A stretch of 37,016 nt of DNA from Nitrospira sp. Its GTDB lineage: Bacteria; Nitrospirota; Nitrospiria; Nitrospirales; Nitrospiraceae. The stretch spans positions 16,349 through 53,364 of the forward strand of contig SWDN01000005.1 of assembly GCA_005116775.1 (NCBI GenBank). Direction: 5' to 3'. Within the stretch, counting starts at the first letter, position 1, and each line of letters starts with the position of its first letter. Below the pieces are notes generated by a model, which saw nothing but the letters and a program-made list of their open reading frames with translations, ran no database searches and was not told the DNA's origin. A program made the translations under genes and the position numbers. Of this stretch, positions 16,135 through 26,556 are shown in pieces.

Positions 16135-16860
16135 ATGCTCGTTATTCCTGCTATTGACTTAAAAGACGGTCGCTGTGTGCGGTTGCGCCAGGGCGATATG
16201 GCGGCTGAAACGGTCTATTCCGACGACGCGCCGGCTGTTGCGAGGCAATGGCAGCAAGGCGGTGCGACATTGATCCATGTGGTGGACCTCAATGGAGCGG
16301 TGGAGGGGGAGCCGCGCAATCTTACGCAGATCGAATTGATTATTCGAGCCGTGACCGCGAGGGTACAGGTCGGAGGAGGGATCCGGTCGATCGAGATGGT
16401 GCGTCGTTATCTAGGGGCAGGTGTGGACCGAGTGGTGCTCGGCACTGCGGCATTGACTGACCGGTTATTCTTGGAGAAGGCCTGTCTGGAGTTTCCCCGC
16501 CAGATTCTGTTGGGACTGGATGCGCGAGAGGGGAAGGTGGCGGTAAAAGGCTGGACGGCGGTATCGGAGACGAAGGCAACTGATCTGCTCAAGGAGCTGG
16601 CAGGTTATGCCTTGGGCGCCGTGATTTATACGGACATTGCTCGCGATGGCATGTTGAACGGGCCAAATCTGGTGGCGTTGCAGGAGGTGGTTGAGTTGTC
16701 GTCCTTTCCTGTGATCGCTTCCGGCGGGATTTCGCGCGTCGAAGACTTGCGGGCTGTGCAGGCGCTCGGCCCAAGGGTTGAAGGTGCAATAGTGGGCAAA
16801 GCGCTCTACGACGGCAAACTCGAGTATCGAGCCGCTGTCGCGGCGCTCTGTGAGGCATGA
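16135..16860 (+). CDS. hisA: ProFAR isomerase HisA
   Basis: HisA opens the ribose ring of ProFAR to give PRFAR, the fourth step of histidine synthesis. The 241-aa product is a full (beta-alpha)8 barrel with the catalytic aspartates D8 (PAIDLKDG) and D129 (GLDAREGK). Phosphate-binding loops are VGGGIRS and IASGGIS. The helper motif [14 protein letters not shown] is intact. It sits between the lipoprotein gene and hisF, and nothing in it is damaged. Confidence 0.96.
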   Translation: MLVIPAIDLKDGRCVRLRQGDMAAETVYSDDAPAVARQWQQGGATLIHVVDLNGAVEGEPRNLTQIELIIRAVTARVQVGGGIRSIEMVRRYLGAGVDRVVLGTAALTDRLFLEKACLEFPRQILLGLDAREGKVAVKGWTAVSETKATDLLKELAGYALGAVIYTDIARDGMLNGPNLVALQEVVELSSFPVIASGGISRVEDLRAVQALGPRVEGAIVGKALYDGKLEYRAAVAALCEA

Positions 16861-16897
16861 TGATTTCATTCCAGACACGTTCCTTTCACGTGCTGCC

Positions 16898-17659
16898 ATG
16901 TTGACCAAACGCATTATTCCCTGCCTCGATGTGAAAGACGGTCGCGTCGTCAAAGGCGTGAGCTTTGTGAATTTGCGCGATGCGGGAGATCCAGTCGAAG
17001 TAGCCACGGTCTACGACCGGGAAGGAGCCGATGAACTCTGCTTCCTGGACATCACCGCGTCTCATGAAAATCGAAAAACCATCATCGGCGTGGTCGAGCA
17101 GACGGCGGCGCGGGTGTTCATGCCGCTGACTGTCGGCGGGGGAGTGAGAACGATTGAGGATATTCGGGCATTGTTGAATGCGGGTGCGGACAAGGTCAGT
17201 ATCAATACGGCGGCGGTCCAACGGCCTGAGTTTGTGAAAGAAGCAGCGGAGCGATTCGGGACGCAATGTATCGTCGTGGCCATAGACGCCAAGCATCGTA
17301 TCGCGCCGGCAACCGGATGGGAAGTGTTCACCCATGGGGGCCGCAAGCCGACTGGGCTCGACGTCGTCGAATGGGCAAAGATGATGGCGCAATATGGAGC
17401 AGGTGAGATTTTGCTCACGAGCATGGATCAGGATGGGCAGCAACGAGGATACGATCTCGCGTTGACGGCTGCTGTGTCGGAGGCTGTGTCGATTCCCGTG
17501 ATTGCGTCAGGGGGAGTAGGAAGCTTGGATCATCTCTACGATGGATTCGTTAGGGGCAAGGCCGATGCGGTCCTGGCCGCGTCCATTTTCCATTTCCGGA
17601 CTCACACGATTCAAGAGGCGAAAGCCTATCTTCGGCAGAAGGGAGTGGCGGTTCGATAA
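16898..17659 (+). CDS. hisF: Imidazole glycerol phosphate synthase, cyclase subunit HisF
   Basis: HisF closes the imidazole ring using ammonia from HisH. The 253-aa product is a complete barrel with D11 (IPCLDVKDG) and D130 (VVAIDAKH), and phosphate-binding GGGVRT and IASGGVG. The ATG at 16898 ([11 protein letters not shown]) matches the family start exactly, although no ribosome-binding site is visible. A GTG at 16850 would add 16 residues that overlap hisA and are not family-like. Its stop overlaps the hisI start as TAATG. Confidence 0.95.
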   Translation: MLTKRIIPCLDVKDGRVVKGVSFVNLRDAGDPVEVATVYDREGADELCFLDITASHENRKTIIGVVEQTAARVFMPLTVGGGVRTIEDIRALLNAGADKVSINTAAVQRPEFVKEAAERFGTQCIVVAIDAKHRIAPATGWEVFTHGGRKPTGLDVVEWAKMMAQYGAGEILLTSMDQDGQQRGYDLALTAAVSEAVSIPVIASGGVGSLDHLYDGFVRGKADAVLAASIFHFRTHTIQEAKAYLRQKGVAVR

Positions 17660-17799
17660 TGGATGTCGCGCGATTGAAATTCGATGCGCAGGGGATCTTC
17701 ATCTTCATGTGTTGGGCGGGCGCCACCTCGCTTGGCCCCCAGGCTAGGGGCTTGTTATCACACCACGTTGACAGATTTCTTTCCCGTCTGTTACCCTGA
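17659..17799 (+). pseudogene. hisI: Phosphoribosyl-AMP cyclohydrolase HisI, only the first 12 codons remain
   Basis: The frame opens [12 protein letters not shown], which is the normal beginning of HisI in this position after hisF. The rest of the enzyme (the QDWxDGTVLM region and the zinc-binding Cys residues) is missing. From about 17694 the sequence changes to IFIFMCWAGATSLG and ends after 46 codons, in what looks like the upstream region of dnaG. The assignment rests on 12 residues plus position, so it is less certain than the other truncations. Confidence 0.6.
17768..17797 (+). promoter_or_regulatory. Promoter of the dnaG-rpoD operon
   Basis: A perfect TTGACA (17768-17773) is followed after 18 bases by TACCCT (17792-17797). 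It lies about 80 bases upstream of the chosen dnaG start and downstream of the hisI break, so it belongs to the dnaG side. Confidence 0.5.
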
Positions 17800-17873
17800 C
17801 CGGTCTATTTTACGACCACTTACAGTTATTGTTCCCACCGGTGTCAGGTGGGGAAATAGGAGCCGCGACTCCC

Positions 17874-19688
17874 GTGGGCCGAGGTCTGATTTCTGAAGAT
17901 GTGATCAATCGAGTCAGGGATCGGGTCGATATCACTGAGGTCGTCGGGCATCATGTGAGCTTGACGCGAGCCGGCCAGAATCTGAAGGGACTCTGTCCTT
18001 TTCATCAGGAAAAATCACCCTCCTTTACGGTCAGTTCTTCCCGCCAGATTTTTCATTGTTTCGGATGCGGCGCGGGGGGCAACGTGTTTACGTTTCTGAT
18101 GCGGATCACCGGCGCGAATTTTCCTGAGACGGTTCGTGAGCTTGGGCAGAAGTTCGGGATCGACGTACCGGACAGCGGGCCGAGCGCGGGGCCTCATGCG
18201 GCGCAGGCGAGCCGTCTTGAGCCGCTCAATCGGTCGGTGGCGGCGTGGTTTCAACAAAATTTGCGGGATGGGGTCACCGGTGCGACGGCGCGGGACTACT
18301 TGGCTGGTCGGGGCATTCAGGCTGGGACGATCGAGCGATTTGAAATTGGCTGTGCCCCGGCTGAGTGGGATGCCCTCATCAAAGCGTTGAGCAAGCAGGG
18401 CTTTGCGCAGAGCGATTTGGCCGCCGCCGGCCTGACGGTGGCGCGAGAACATGCATCCGGGGCCTATGATCGGTTTCGTTCCCGCGTCATGTTCCCAATT
18501 ACGGATTTGCGAAAGCGGATCGTGGGGTTTGGAGGGCGTATCCTTGGCGAGGGGACTCCGAAATATCTCAATTCGCCGGATACTCCCTTGTTCAAGAAGG
18601 GGCAGACTCTCTACGCGTTGGATCTTGCGCGGGAAGCGGTCGCTCGGCTGAAGACCGTAATCGTGGTAGAGGGGTATTTCGACGCGGTCGCCCTTCATCA
18701 AGCCGGGTTGACCCATACGGTCGCAACGCTGGGGACCGCACTGACGGCGGAGCATATTCAGGTATTAAGGCGGTTTGCCTCGAAGGTGGTGTTGTTGTTC
18801 GATCCGGATCAGGCCGGGGTTCGGGCCGCACTGCGAGGGCTCGATCTGTTTGTGAACAGCGGGCTCGGTGTGAAAGTCGTCACCTTGCCGACTGGCGAGG
18901 ACCCTGATACCTATGTGCGAAAGCAGGGATCAGAGGCGTTCGCTCGGTTGGAAGAACAGGCTCCGAGCCTCTTGGACTTTGCTCTTGAGCATAGCTTGAG
19001 CACAGCGGAGTCCAGTACGATCGAAGGGCGTATCCGCAGCGTGGACGATGTGCTGCGGATTTTGCAAAAGAGCGAACATCCCATCGAACGAGAAGAACGG
19101 ATTCGTGTAGTGGCCGAACGATTGGGAGTTAGCCAACAACGGTTGATCGAACGGTATCCGGCGCTGGTGCAGCCGGAGGGACGTCGTCCGGTGGCCGTTC
19201 AATCGACCGGTCCCACATCGTCGATTTTCAAGGGTGCGAGTGAAGAACGGGATCTGGTGTATTTGCTGCTGCACGGGCACCTCACGCCCGCCGATGTGCA
19301 ACGGTTGAAGCCCGAGGCTTTCTCGGTTCCGGCCTGCCGGTCCATCGTCGAGGCGGCATTGAATCGCCTCGATCGAGACGGTCGAGTCGGGCTCAGGTTA
19401 CTGTTGGATGCCGTGGTGGACGATCCGGATTGCGGGTCACTGGCCACTGAGCTGTCTATGAGGGAAGACCATTTCGACGACGTGAGAGCCCATGTATCGG
19501 GGTGCTTAGAGACGTTGAGTCGGAAGCGAACCGAGGCCGTGTTTCGAGACCTGATCGCGCGCCTCAAGGCTGCCGAGCGGGAAGGCCGTGCGGAGGATGC
19601 ACGGGCGTTGAATGCGCAAGTGAATGAATTGATGATGCACAAGGCCGGCCGGTCCTCCACCGGAATGTTGTCCTTAGTGAAGGAGTAG
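17874..19688 (+). CDS. dnaG: DNA primase DnaG
   Basis: DnaG makes the RNA primers for DNA replication. The product is 604 aa from a GTG at 17874 ([20 protein letters not shown]), with AGGAG 11 bases upstream. The frame is open 15 codons further. The CHC2 zinc finger has C41, H44, C62 and C65 ([22 protein letters not shown]). The catalytic core follows, with the Toprim Glu in [12 protein letters not shown] and the Asp pair in LLFDPDQAG. The C-terminal part is the DnaB-interacting helical region. It lies two bases before rpoD, the usual macromolecular-synthesis pairing. Confidence 0.96.
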   Translation: MGRGLISEDVINRVRDRVDITEVVGHHVSLTRAGQNLKGLCPFHQEKSPSFTVSSSRQIFHCFGCGAGGNVFTFLMRITGANFPETVRELGQKFGIDVPDSGPSAGPHAAQASRLEPLNRSVAAWFQQNLRDGVTGATARDYLAGRGIQAGTIERFEIGCAPAEWDALIKALSKQGFAQSDLAAAGLTVAREHASGAYDRFRSRVMFPITDLRKRIVGFGGRILGEGTPKYLNSPDTPLFKKGQTLYALDLAREAVARLKTVIVVEGYFDAVALHQAGLTHTVATLGTALTAEHIQVLRRFASKVVLLFDPDQAGVRAALRGLDLFVNSGLGVKVVTLPTGEDPDTYVRKQGSEAFARLEEQAPSLLDFALEHSLSTAESSTIEGRIRSVDDVLRILQKSEHPIEREERIRVVAERLGVSQQRLIERYPALVQPEGRRPVAVQSTGPTSSIFKGASEERDLVYLLLHGHLTPADVQRLKPEAFSVPACRSIVEAALNRLDRDGRVGLRLLLDAVVDDPDCGSLATELSMREDHFDDVRAHVSGCLETLSRKRTEAVFRDLIARLKAAEREGRAEDARALNAQVNELMMHKAGRSSTGMLSLVKE

Positions 19689-19690
19689 TC

Positions 19691-21532
<1,842 letters not shown>

Positions 21533-21559
21533 TGTGTCATGGAGCGGTTCCTTTGGGAT

Positions 21560-21588
21560 TTGACTCCCCTCTCCGGTCAGCCTAAAAT
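21560..21588 (+). promoter_or_regulatory. Promoter of the tRNA gene
   Basis: TTGACT (21560-21565) and TAAAAT (21583-21588) are separated by exactly 17 bases. They lie 50 bases before the mature tRNA 5' end. Confidence 0.7.
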
Positions 21589-21637
21589 TAGCCGCGCCTC
21601 TCTGCGAGTCAGGCGCGCGCGAGTCATCCGCCTGAAG

Positions 21638-21714
21638 GGGCCCATAGCTCAGGTGGTTAGAGCGGCTGACTCATAATCAGCTGGTCCTAGGTTCAAGTCC
21701 TAGTGGGCCCACCA
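21638..21714 (+). tRNA. tRNA with CAU anticodon (Ile2 or elongator Met)
   Basis: A 77-base cloverleaf is complete: acceptor GGGCCCA/TGGGCCC, D arm GCTC/GAGC, anticodon stem GCTGA/TCAGC with loop CTCATAA (anticodon CAT at 21672-21674), T arm CTAGG-TTCAAGT-CCTAG and an encoded CCA. The G1-C72 pair excludes initiator tRNA. The GGGCCC acceptor and overall form resemble tRNA-Ile2, whose C34 is changed to lysidine by TilS, more than elongator Met. That choice is tentative. Confidence 0.95.
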
Positions 21715-21774
21715 GCACGGCGGCGGAACTGATCGTCCGAGATCGTGATTGAATCAGTACGGAATAGGAGTGCA

Positions 21775-22551
21775 TTGAACCAGAACCTCTCTCCCCTGAT
21801 CGAACTCCAGAAACTGGATCTCCGCATCGCAGAGATCAAGGACCAGCGCCGAAAAATCCCAGAGCGGCTCCAAGCGATTGAAGGTCCTCTTCGGGAGGCT
21901 CGGCAGTTCCATCAACAGACTGGCGCCTCCGTGGAGACGCTCGTGAAAGAAAGGCGGTCGTGCGAACAGGATCTTGAAGCGCATGAAGCGCACACCGAGA
22001 AAATGAAGTCGCGGCTGTCTGAGCTGAAATCCAATAAAGAATACCAGGCGCATTTGTTCGAGATTGAGGTTGCCAATAAGAAGAAGGGGGACATCGAAGA
22101 GAAGATTTTGCTCTGTATGGAGAAGATCGAACAACTGCAGCGGGCAGCGAAAGACGCGCAAGAGAAACTCAGTGCCATCGAGAAAACGCATACGCAGGAA
22201 AAGCAGGCGCTCGACACACTAGAACATCGGCTCTCGACCGAGTTGGCTGATCTCGAAGTGCAGCAACAAGCCCGTTCGGCTCATGTCGAGAAGGGGCTTC
22301 TCGCCCGCTACAATTCGATCAAAGCGTCGCGTAAGGATCACGCGCTTGCTGAAATCAAAGAGGGGATCTGTTCTGGATGCCGTCTGCAGCTTCCCCCACA
22401 ACTGATTTCAGAAGTCAAACGCGCGGAAGATCTTCACACTTGTCCCTACTGCCGCCGAATGCTCTACTGGGATGGGCAAATTCCCGGCGAACGCGCGGGA
22501 GAGCACGAGGTTGATAAGACGTCAGTGCTTGAGATCGGCGAGTCTGTTTAA
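21775..22551 (+). CDS. Coiled-coil protein with C-terminal C4 zinc ribbon
   Basis: The product is 258 aa. A long helical coiled coil (about 5-190, with repeats such as KMKSRLSELKSNKEYQAHLF and EKIEQLQRAAKDAQEKL) leads to a zinc ribbon whose ligands are in GICSGC and TCPYCR. This is the widespread C4-type zinc-ribbon family (DUF164-like), thought to act with nucleic acids or in envelope processes; no role is proven. A TTG at 21775 is chosen because AGGAG lies five bases upstream. Its stop codon overlaps that of the convergent RNase gene. Confidence 0.82.
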   Translation: MNQNLSPLIELQKLDLRIAEIKDQRRKIPERLQAIEGPLREARQFHQQTGASVETLVKERRSCEQDLEAHEAHTEKMKSRLSELKSNKEYQAHLFEIEVANKKKGDIEEKILLCMEKIEQLQRAAKDAQEKLSAIEKTHTQEKQALDTLEHRLSTELADLEVQQQARSAHVEKGLLARYNSIKASRKDHALAEIKEGICSGCRLQLPPQLISEVKRAEDLHTCPYCRRMLYWDGQIPGERAGEHEVDKTSVLEIGESV

Positions 22552-23210
22552 TCTGTTTTCCTCAACACAGATTGCGTCGTCTTGAAGTGCAGTTTGGCGA
22601 CCGACCCCAGTCGTTCCTCTCCATGCTTTTTCACGATCATGCGTCCGGCCAGTTCGACGGCAGGCGATGCCCCTTTGGGCAATGTCGTGCCGATTTCATC
22701 TGAGAGGCGTTTCAATCGGAGGAGGAACTCCGCCCGGGCTAGGATTGAAGCGGCAGCCACTGCCAAATCTGATTCAGCCTTGTGCCGTTGTTCCAAGACG
22801 ATGGTGCGGCCCTTCTCCTGTAAGGCGTTCAGAATCAACCGCTCGTCGCCGAACTGATCTGCGATTGCGCGCCCGCACGAAACCTTTTCCAGTAATGTCT
22901 CCAAGGCCTTGGCATGGCCCCAGGCTAACAAACGATTCAAGTTCCGGATCTTCGAGTACAGTTCGTTGTATCGTTGCGGGCCGATCGCAATAATGCTGTG
23001 GAGGCACAGCATTCGAATGTCGGGCGCCATATCGAGAATACGACCGTCCGATATTTTCTTGCTGTCCCGAACGTTCATAAGCGTCAATTCGTTCTGGGTG
23101 GTCGCATCGACGAAGACAGCGGCGATGACGAGAGGACCAAAATAGTCTCCCTTGCCAGATTCATCGATGCCGATGCGTTCGATGGAGGTGTGCGGTGTTT
23201 TGTCGGTCAC
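22548..23210 (-). CDS. Ribonuclease HIII-like protein, single domain
   Basis: The product is 220 aa. The opening IGIDESGKGDYFGPLVIAAV is the type 2 RNase H signature in its HIII form (DESGKGD) rather than the HII form (DEAGRGP). Further conserved acidic and basic residues are seen in VRDSKKISDGRI and ESDLAVAAASILAR. Such enzymes cut the RNA strand of RNA-DNA hybrids and help remove primers and R-loops. Classical RNase HIII is about 300 aa with a TBP-like N-terminal domain, which is wholly absent here. It is convergent with the zinc-ribbon gene, and the stops overlap by four bases. Confidence 0.85.
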   Translation of the reverse strand: MTDKTPHTSIERIGIDESGKGDYFGPLVIAAVFVDATTQNELTLMNVRDSKKISDGRILDMAPDIRMLCLHSIIAIGPQRYNELYSKIRNLNRLLAWGHAKALETLLEKVSCGRAIADQFGDERLILNALQEKGRTIVLEQRHKAESDLAVAAASILARAEFLLRLKRLSDEIGTTLPKGASPAVELAGRMIVKKHGEERLGSVAKLHFKTTQSVLRKTD

Positions 23211-23323
23211 AGGTGGATAGACCTAGTAGAAAATCTCAGTGTGGCGCGGTAATCTAACAGACCGATCTGGGGTGGTCAATTTCGTCGGAGTCGACAGGAT
23301 CGAATCGAGAAGGGGGGCGTTCG

Positions 23324-24187
23324 ATGCGCACAGTGAAGCAGCAGTCATGGTCGGTGTTTGTGATGGTGATGAGTGTGGCGCTCGTCTCACTGGTGGGGTG
23401 CGAAACCAATCCCTACACTGGACGGTCGCAGTTGCTCATGACCTCCGTGTCGCAAGAAATGCAAATGGGCGCGCAGGCCTATGATCAGGTGAAGAGCGAT
23501 CCGAAAATGCGACCGTCTCAAGATCCTCGCGAGATCGAGCCTGTCAAGCGCGTGGCAGCCCGCATTGTCGAAGCGGCCAAGCGTTCGAAGTATGCCGAGA
23601 TGGCGAATCAGTTTCAGTGGGAAGTGACGGTCATCAAAGACGACAAGACGCCGAATGCCTTTGCGCTGCCTGGAGGCAAGATGGCGGTGTATACCGGCAT
23701 TTTCCCCATGGCCAAGACTGAAGCAGGGCTGGCCGCTGTTATGGGGCATGAAGTTGTCCACGCCTTGGCCCGGCACGGCGCCGAACGAATGAGCCAAGGC
23801 CAGCTGACGAATGCCGGGCTTCAGGTCATTGGCACGGCAGCCGGAGCAGCAGGCGGAGGCGGGATGTTGGGGCAAGCGGCAATGGCGGCGCTTGGCGTCG
23901 GTGCGAAGGTGGGCGTGTTGCTGCCCTTCAGCCGAAAGCATGAATCGGAGGCGGATTATATTGGGATACTGCTCGCGGCAGATGCCGGCTACGACCCGCG
24001 AGAGTCGATAGCCCTGTGGGAACGGATGGGGCAGGTGTCCGGCGGCGGTGCGCCGTCAGAGTTTATGTCTACGCACCCAAGCCACGAGACCCGTATCGAT
24101 CAGCTGAAAAAGTGGATGCCGGAGGCCATGGCCATTTACCAGACCAAGCCGCCAGTGCCTGCGGCGCTGTTGCCGTCCGTTCAGTAG
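23324..24187 (+). CDS. M48-family metallopeptidase, lipoprotein
   Basis: The product is 287 aa. A signal sequence ends in the lipobox LVGCETN (C26), so it is anchored in the envelope. Zinc-binding residues are HEVVH (142-146) and E207 in HESEADYIG, as in M48 peptidases such as BepA and LoiP, which act in envelope protein quality control. NPYTGRSQLLM after the lipobox and STHPSHETRI near the end are typical of this group. A GAAGGGGGG stands before the ATG. No TPR domain follows, so it is closer to the short LoiP form than to BepA. Confidence 0.9.
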   Translation: MRTVKQQSWSVFVMVMSVALVSLVGCETNPYTGRSQLLMTSVSQEMQMGAQAYDQVKSDPKMRPSQDPREIEPVKRVAARIVEAAKRSKYAEMANQFQWEVTVIKDDKTPNAFALPGGKMAVYTGIFPMAKTEAGLAAVMGHEVVHALARHGAERMSQGQLTNAGLQVIGTAAGAAGGGGMLGQAAMAALGVGAKVGVLLPFSRKHESEADYIGILLAADAGYDPRESIALWERMGQVSGGGAPSEFMSTHPSHETRIDQLKKWMPEAMAIYQTKPPVPAALLPSVQ

Positions 24188-24207
24188 ATTGAGTCGTTCC
24201 TTTGTAC

Positions 24208-24227
24208 CGCGCTCTTGAAAGCGCGGC
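24208..24227. repeat. Hairpin CCGCGCT/AGCGCGG spanning the rnpB -35 box
   Basis: A perfect seven-base inverted repeat with a six-base loop lies directly after the M48 gene. There is no T tract. The loop and first base of the right arm contain the -35 hexamer of the rnpB promoter. Confidence 0.6.
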
Positions 24228-24244
24228 GATCCGGTTCTATAGTA
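24216..24244 (+). promoter_or_regulatory. Promoter of the RNase P RNA gene
   Basis: TTGAAA (24216-24221) and TATAGT (24239-24244) are 17 bases apart. Transcription would begin near 24251, which matches the start of the P1 helix of RNase P RNA. Confidence 0.7.
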
Positions 24245-24249
24245 TTTTC

Positions 24250-24687
24250 GCGCGAGGGAGAAGACTGGGTGATCGCTCGGGGCGGCAACGCTCTGAGAGG
24301 AAAGTCCGGACTTCATGGGCAGGGCGCTGGGTAACTCCCAGGCGGAGCGATCCGACACCAGCACCACAGAGAATAAACCGCCGATGGCCAGGGCGATGGG
24401 ATTTCGATCTAATTGTCCTGGCTCAGGTAAGGGTGAAACGGTGGGGTAAGAGCCCACCGCGGTGGTGGCGACATCACTGGCAGGGTAAGCGTCGCCCGAT
24501 GCAAGGCCAAATAGGAAGACATCTGTCGGCTTTTTTCGAAAAGTCGGCGACCGGCTGGCCCGGCCGAGGTCTTCGGGTAGGTCGCTTGAGGTTCGAGGTA
24601 ACTCGAATCCCAGAGAAATGATCATCTCTGCTTGGGAGCATATCCCAGGCAGGACAGAATCCGGCTTATCGGTCTTCTCCACCGCGC
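24250..24687 (+). ncRNA. rnpB: RNase P RNA, bacterial type A
   Basis: This is the catalytic RNA that trims tRNA 5' leaders. The universally conserved blocks are present: GAGGAAAGTCCGG (24297-24309) near the 5' end and ACAGAATCCGGCTTAT (24654-24669) near the 3' end. The closing helix P1 pairs GGAGAAGACTG (24257-24267) with CGGTCTTCTCC (24670-24680), and it can extend with GCGCG/CGCGC. Seven T residues (24688-24694) follow. The length of about 430 nucleotides fits type A. The last 60 or so bases are also the antisense of the 3' end of the glutaredoxin-like gene. Confidence 0.96.
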
Positions 24688-24939
24688 TTTTTTTATTCCT
24701 CGACGCAGCTCTGCTTCCGTCACTGTTCCAGAGAAATACTCGACCTCATCAAGCAAAACGACCGGAACTTTTATCCCGTAACGTTCCATCAATGCGCTGT
24801 TGCCGTCTATCGGCACCTTGCGCGTTTCGATATCCAGTTCTGAGCGAAGTTGCTGGACGATTCCGTACACGACTTCACACATGTGGCAGTGTTCACGAGA
24901 CAAGATGGTCACACGGATAGGCATACCCATAGAGCGCAC
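24622..24939 (-). CDS. Glutaredoxin-like thiol-disulfide protein
   Basis: The product is about 105 aa from a GTG at 24939; ATG codons at 24930 and 24924 are also possible and no ribosome-binding site decides. It has the thioredoxin-fold pattern VTILSREHCHMCEVV with a C-H-M-C active site, then IETRKVPID, the cis-Pro loop in KVPVVLLD and a final helix. This matches the DUF836/glutaredoxin-like family. The fold ends near residue 85. The last 20 residues are encoded opposite the 3' end of rnpB, so the two convergent genes overlap by about 60 bases. Confidence 0.82.
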   Translation of the reverse strand: MRSMGMPIRVTILSREHCHMCEVVYGIVQQLRSELDIETRKVPIDGNSALMERYGIKVPVVLLDEVEYFSGTVTEAELRRGIKKARWRRPISRILSCLGYAPKQR

Positions 24940-25026
24940 GACTCGAGCCGATGCGTTGGAGTGTGAAAGGGTATCATGTGAGGAGGCAGACTGTCAGGAA
25001 ATGAAGCAGTTAGACTTGCACTACTA

Positions 25027-25056
25027 TTGACGGGTGGAAACATGTGGTGATAGGAT
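25027..25056 (+). promoter_or_regulatory. Promoter upstream of ilvB
   Basis: TTGACG (25027-25032) and TAGGAT (25051-25056) are separated by 18 bases. A leader of about 140 nucleotides follows before the ilvB start. I saw no clear leader peptide or attenuator in it. Confidence 0.5.
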
Positions 25057-25203
25057 CACACATCTTTATCCCTGATTTTTCAGAATGTTCTGAACAGTCG
25101 TAGCTTCCTGTCCGGTGCTAGCTGGACGAGCTACGGCGAACCCCAATGTTGTGCTGACTCCACAGCGTCGCTCTTATCTAGCTGTATGGAGGGAGGGTCT
25201 GTC

Positions 25204-26556
25204 ATGAAGCTCACAGGCGCTGAAATCCTCATTGAATGTCTCAAACGAGAAGGCGTGAAGACAATTTTTGCGCTTCCCGGTGGTGTCGTTCTGAAGATTT
25301 TCGACATGCTTCATCAGCAGAAAGACATTGATGTGGTCCTGACTCGTCATGAGCAGGGTGCCGGCCATATGGCAGAAGGTTATGCCAAGGCGACCGGAAA
25401 AGCCGGGGTCTGCCTTGTGACATCCGGACCAGGTATGACGAACGTGATCACGGCATTGGCGGATGCCTACATGGACTCCGTTCCGTTGGTCTGTTTCAGC
25501 GGACAAGTTCCCACCAGCCTGATCGGAAACGATGCATTCCAGGAAGCAGATAATGTGGGATTGAGCCGTCCCTGTACCAAATACAATTTTCTGGTGAAAG
25601 ACGTAAAAGATTTGGCGATGACGATCAAAGAGGCGTTCTACATTGCGACGACGGGGCGTCCAGGTCCTGTGTTGGTGGATATTCCGAAAGACGTTTCCAT
25701 GGATAAGGCGGAATTTGTGTATCCGAGTTCCATCTCTATCCGCAGCTACAATCCAGTGTATGAAGGGAATAAATGGCAAATTAAGCAGGCCGCTGAGGCC
25801 ATGTCGAAAGCGAAGAAGCCGATACTGTATGTCGGTGGCGGCGTTATCTTCTCTGGCGCATCGCAAGAATTACTGGAGTTAGCTGAGCTGACCCATATGC
25901 CGGTCGACATGACATTGATGGGGCTCGGGGCGTTCCCTGGCGAACATCCTCAGTCCTTGGGTATGTTGGGGATGCACGGTACTTATTGGGCGAATATGGC
26001 CATGCACTACTCCGATCTTGTCGTGGCTATTGGGGCACGGTTTGACGATCGTGTGACCGGAAAGGTCTCCGAGTTTTGCCCTCACGCCAAGGTCATTCAC
26101 ATCGATATCGATCCGACCTCGATTCGGAAAAATGTCAATGTCGACATTCCGATCGTCGGGGACTGCAAGGCGGTGCTGCGTGAGTTGATTCAGATTCTTC
26201 GCGCCACGGTAAATGGCGATCAACGGGAGCTACGTAAGCCGTGGTGGAGTCAGATTCATGAATGGCAACAGGCGAACCCTCTTGCCTATCGGCAAGAAGC
26301 GGATGGCCCGATCAAGCCGCAACATGTCATTAGCCGACTCTACGACCTCACGAAAGATCGAGACCCGATTGTGTCGACCGACGTCGGACAGCACCAGATG
26401 TGGGCTGCCCAATACTTTAAGCTGGCAAAGCCGAATCGCTGGCTGACCTCAGGAGGGCTTGGAACCATGGGGTTCGGTTTCCCTGCTGCGATGGGGGCAC
26501 AGGCGGCGTTCCCGGGCCGGCTGGTTCTCTGCATTGCCGGAGACGGCAGTATCCAA
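25204..26556 (+). pseudogene. ilvB: Acetolactate synthase large subunit, truncated and fused in frame to leuA
   Basis: This enzyme makes acetolactate for valine, leucine and isoleucine. The start at 25204 (MKLTGAEILIECLKREGVKT) follows GGAGGGAGG. The thiamine-diphosphate-activating Glu is E50 in TRHEQGAGH, and the family is matched through VSTDVGQHQMWAAQY and LGTMGFGFPAAMGA up to GDGSIQ (446-451). The cofactor-binding motif should continue as M-N-x-x-E-L and reach an N-N about 28 residues later, with about 120 residues to the end. Instead, at about 26556, the frame passes without a stop into LeuA. The thiamine-diphosphate site is therefore incomplete and no activity is expected. The ilvN and ilvC genes expected next are absent. 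Confidence 0.92.

Noticed and set aside
18015-18755. Open frame of 246 codons on the minus strand
   Set aside because: It is the antisense shadow of dnaG, low in hydrophobic order and rich in Arg and Pro as expected for a shadow frame in GC-rich DNA.
25174-25866. Open frame of 230 codons on the minus strand
   Set aside because: It is antisense to ilvB, which has full family motifs on the plus strand.
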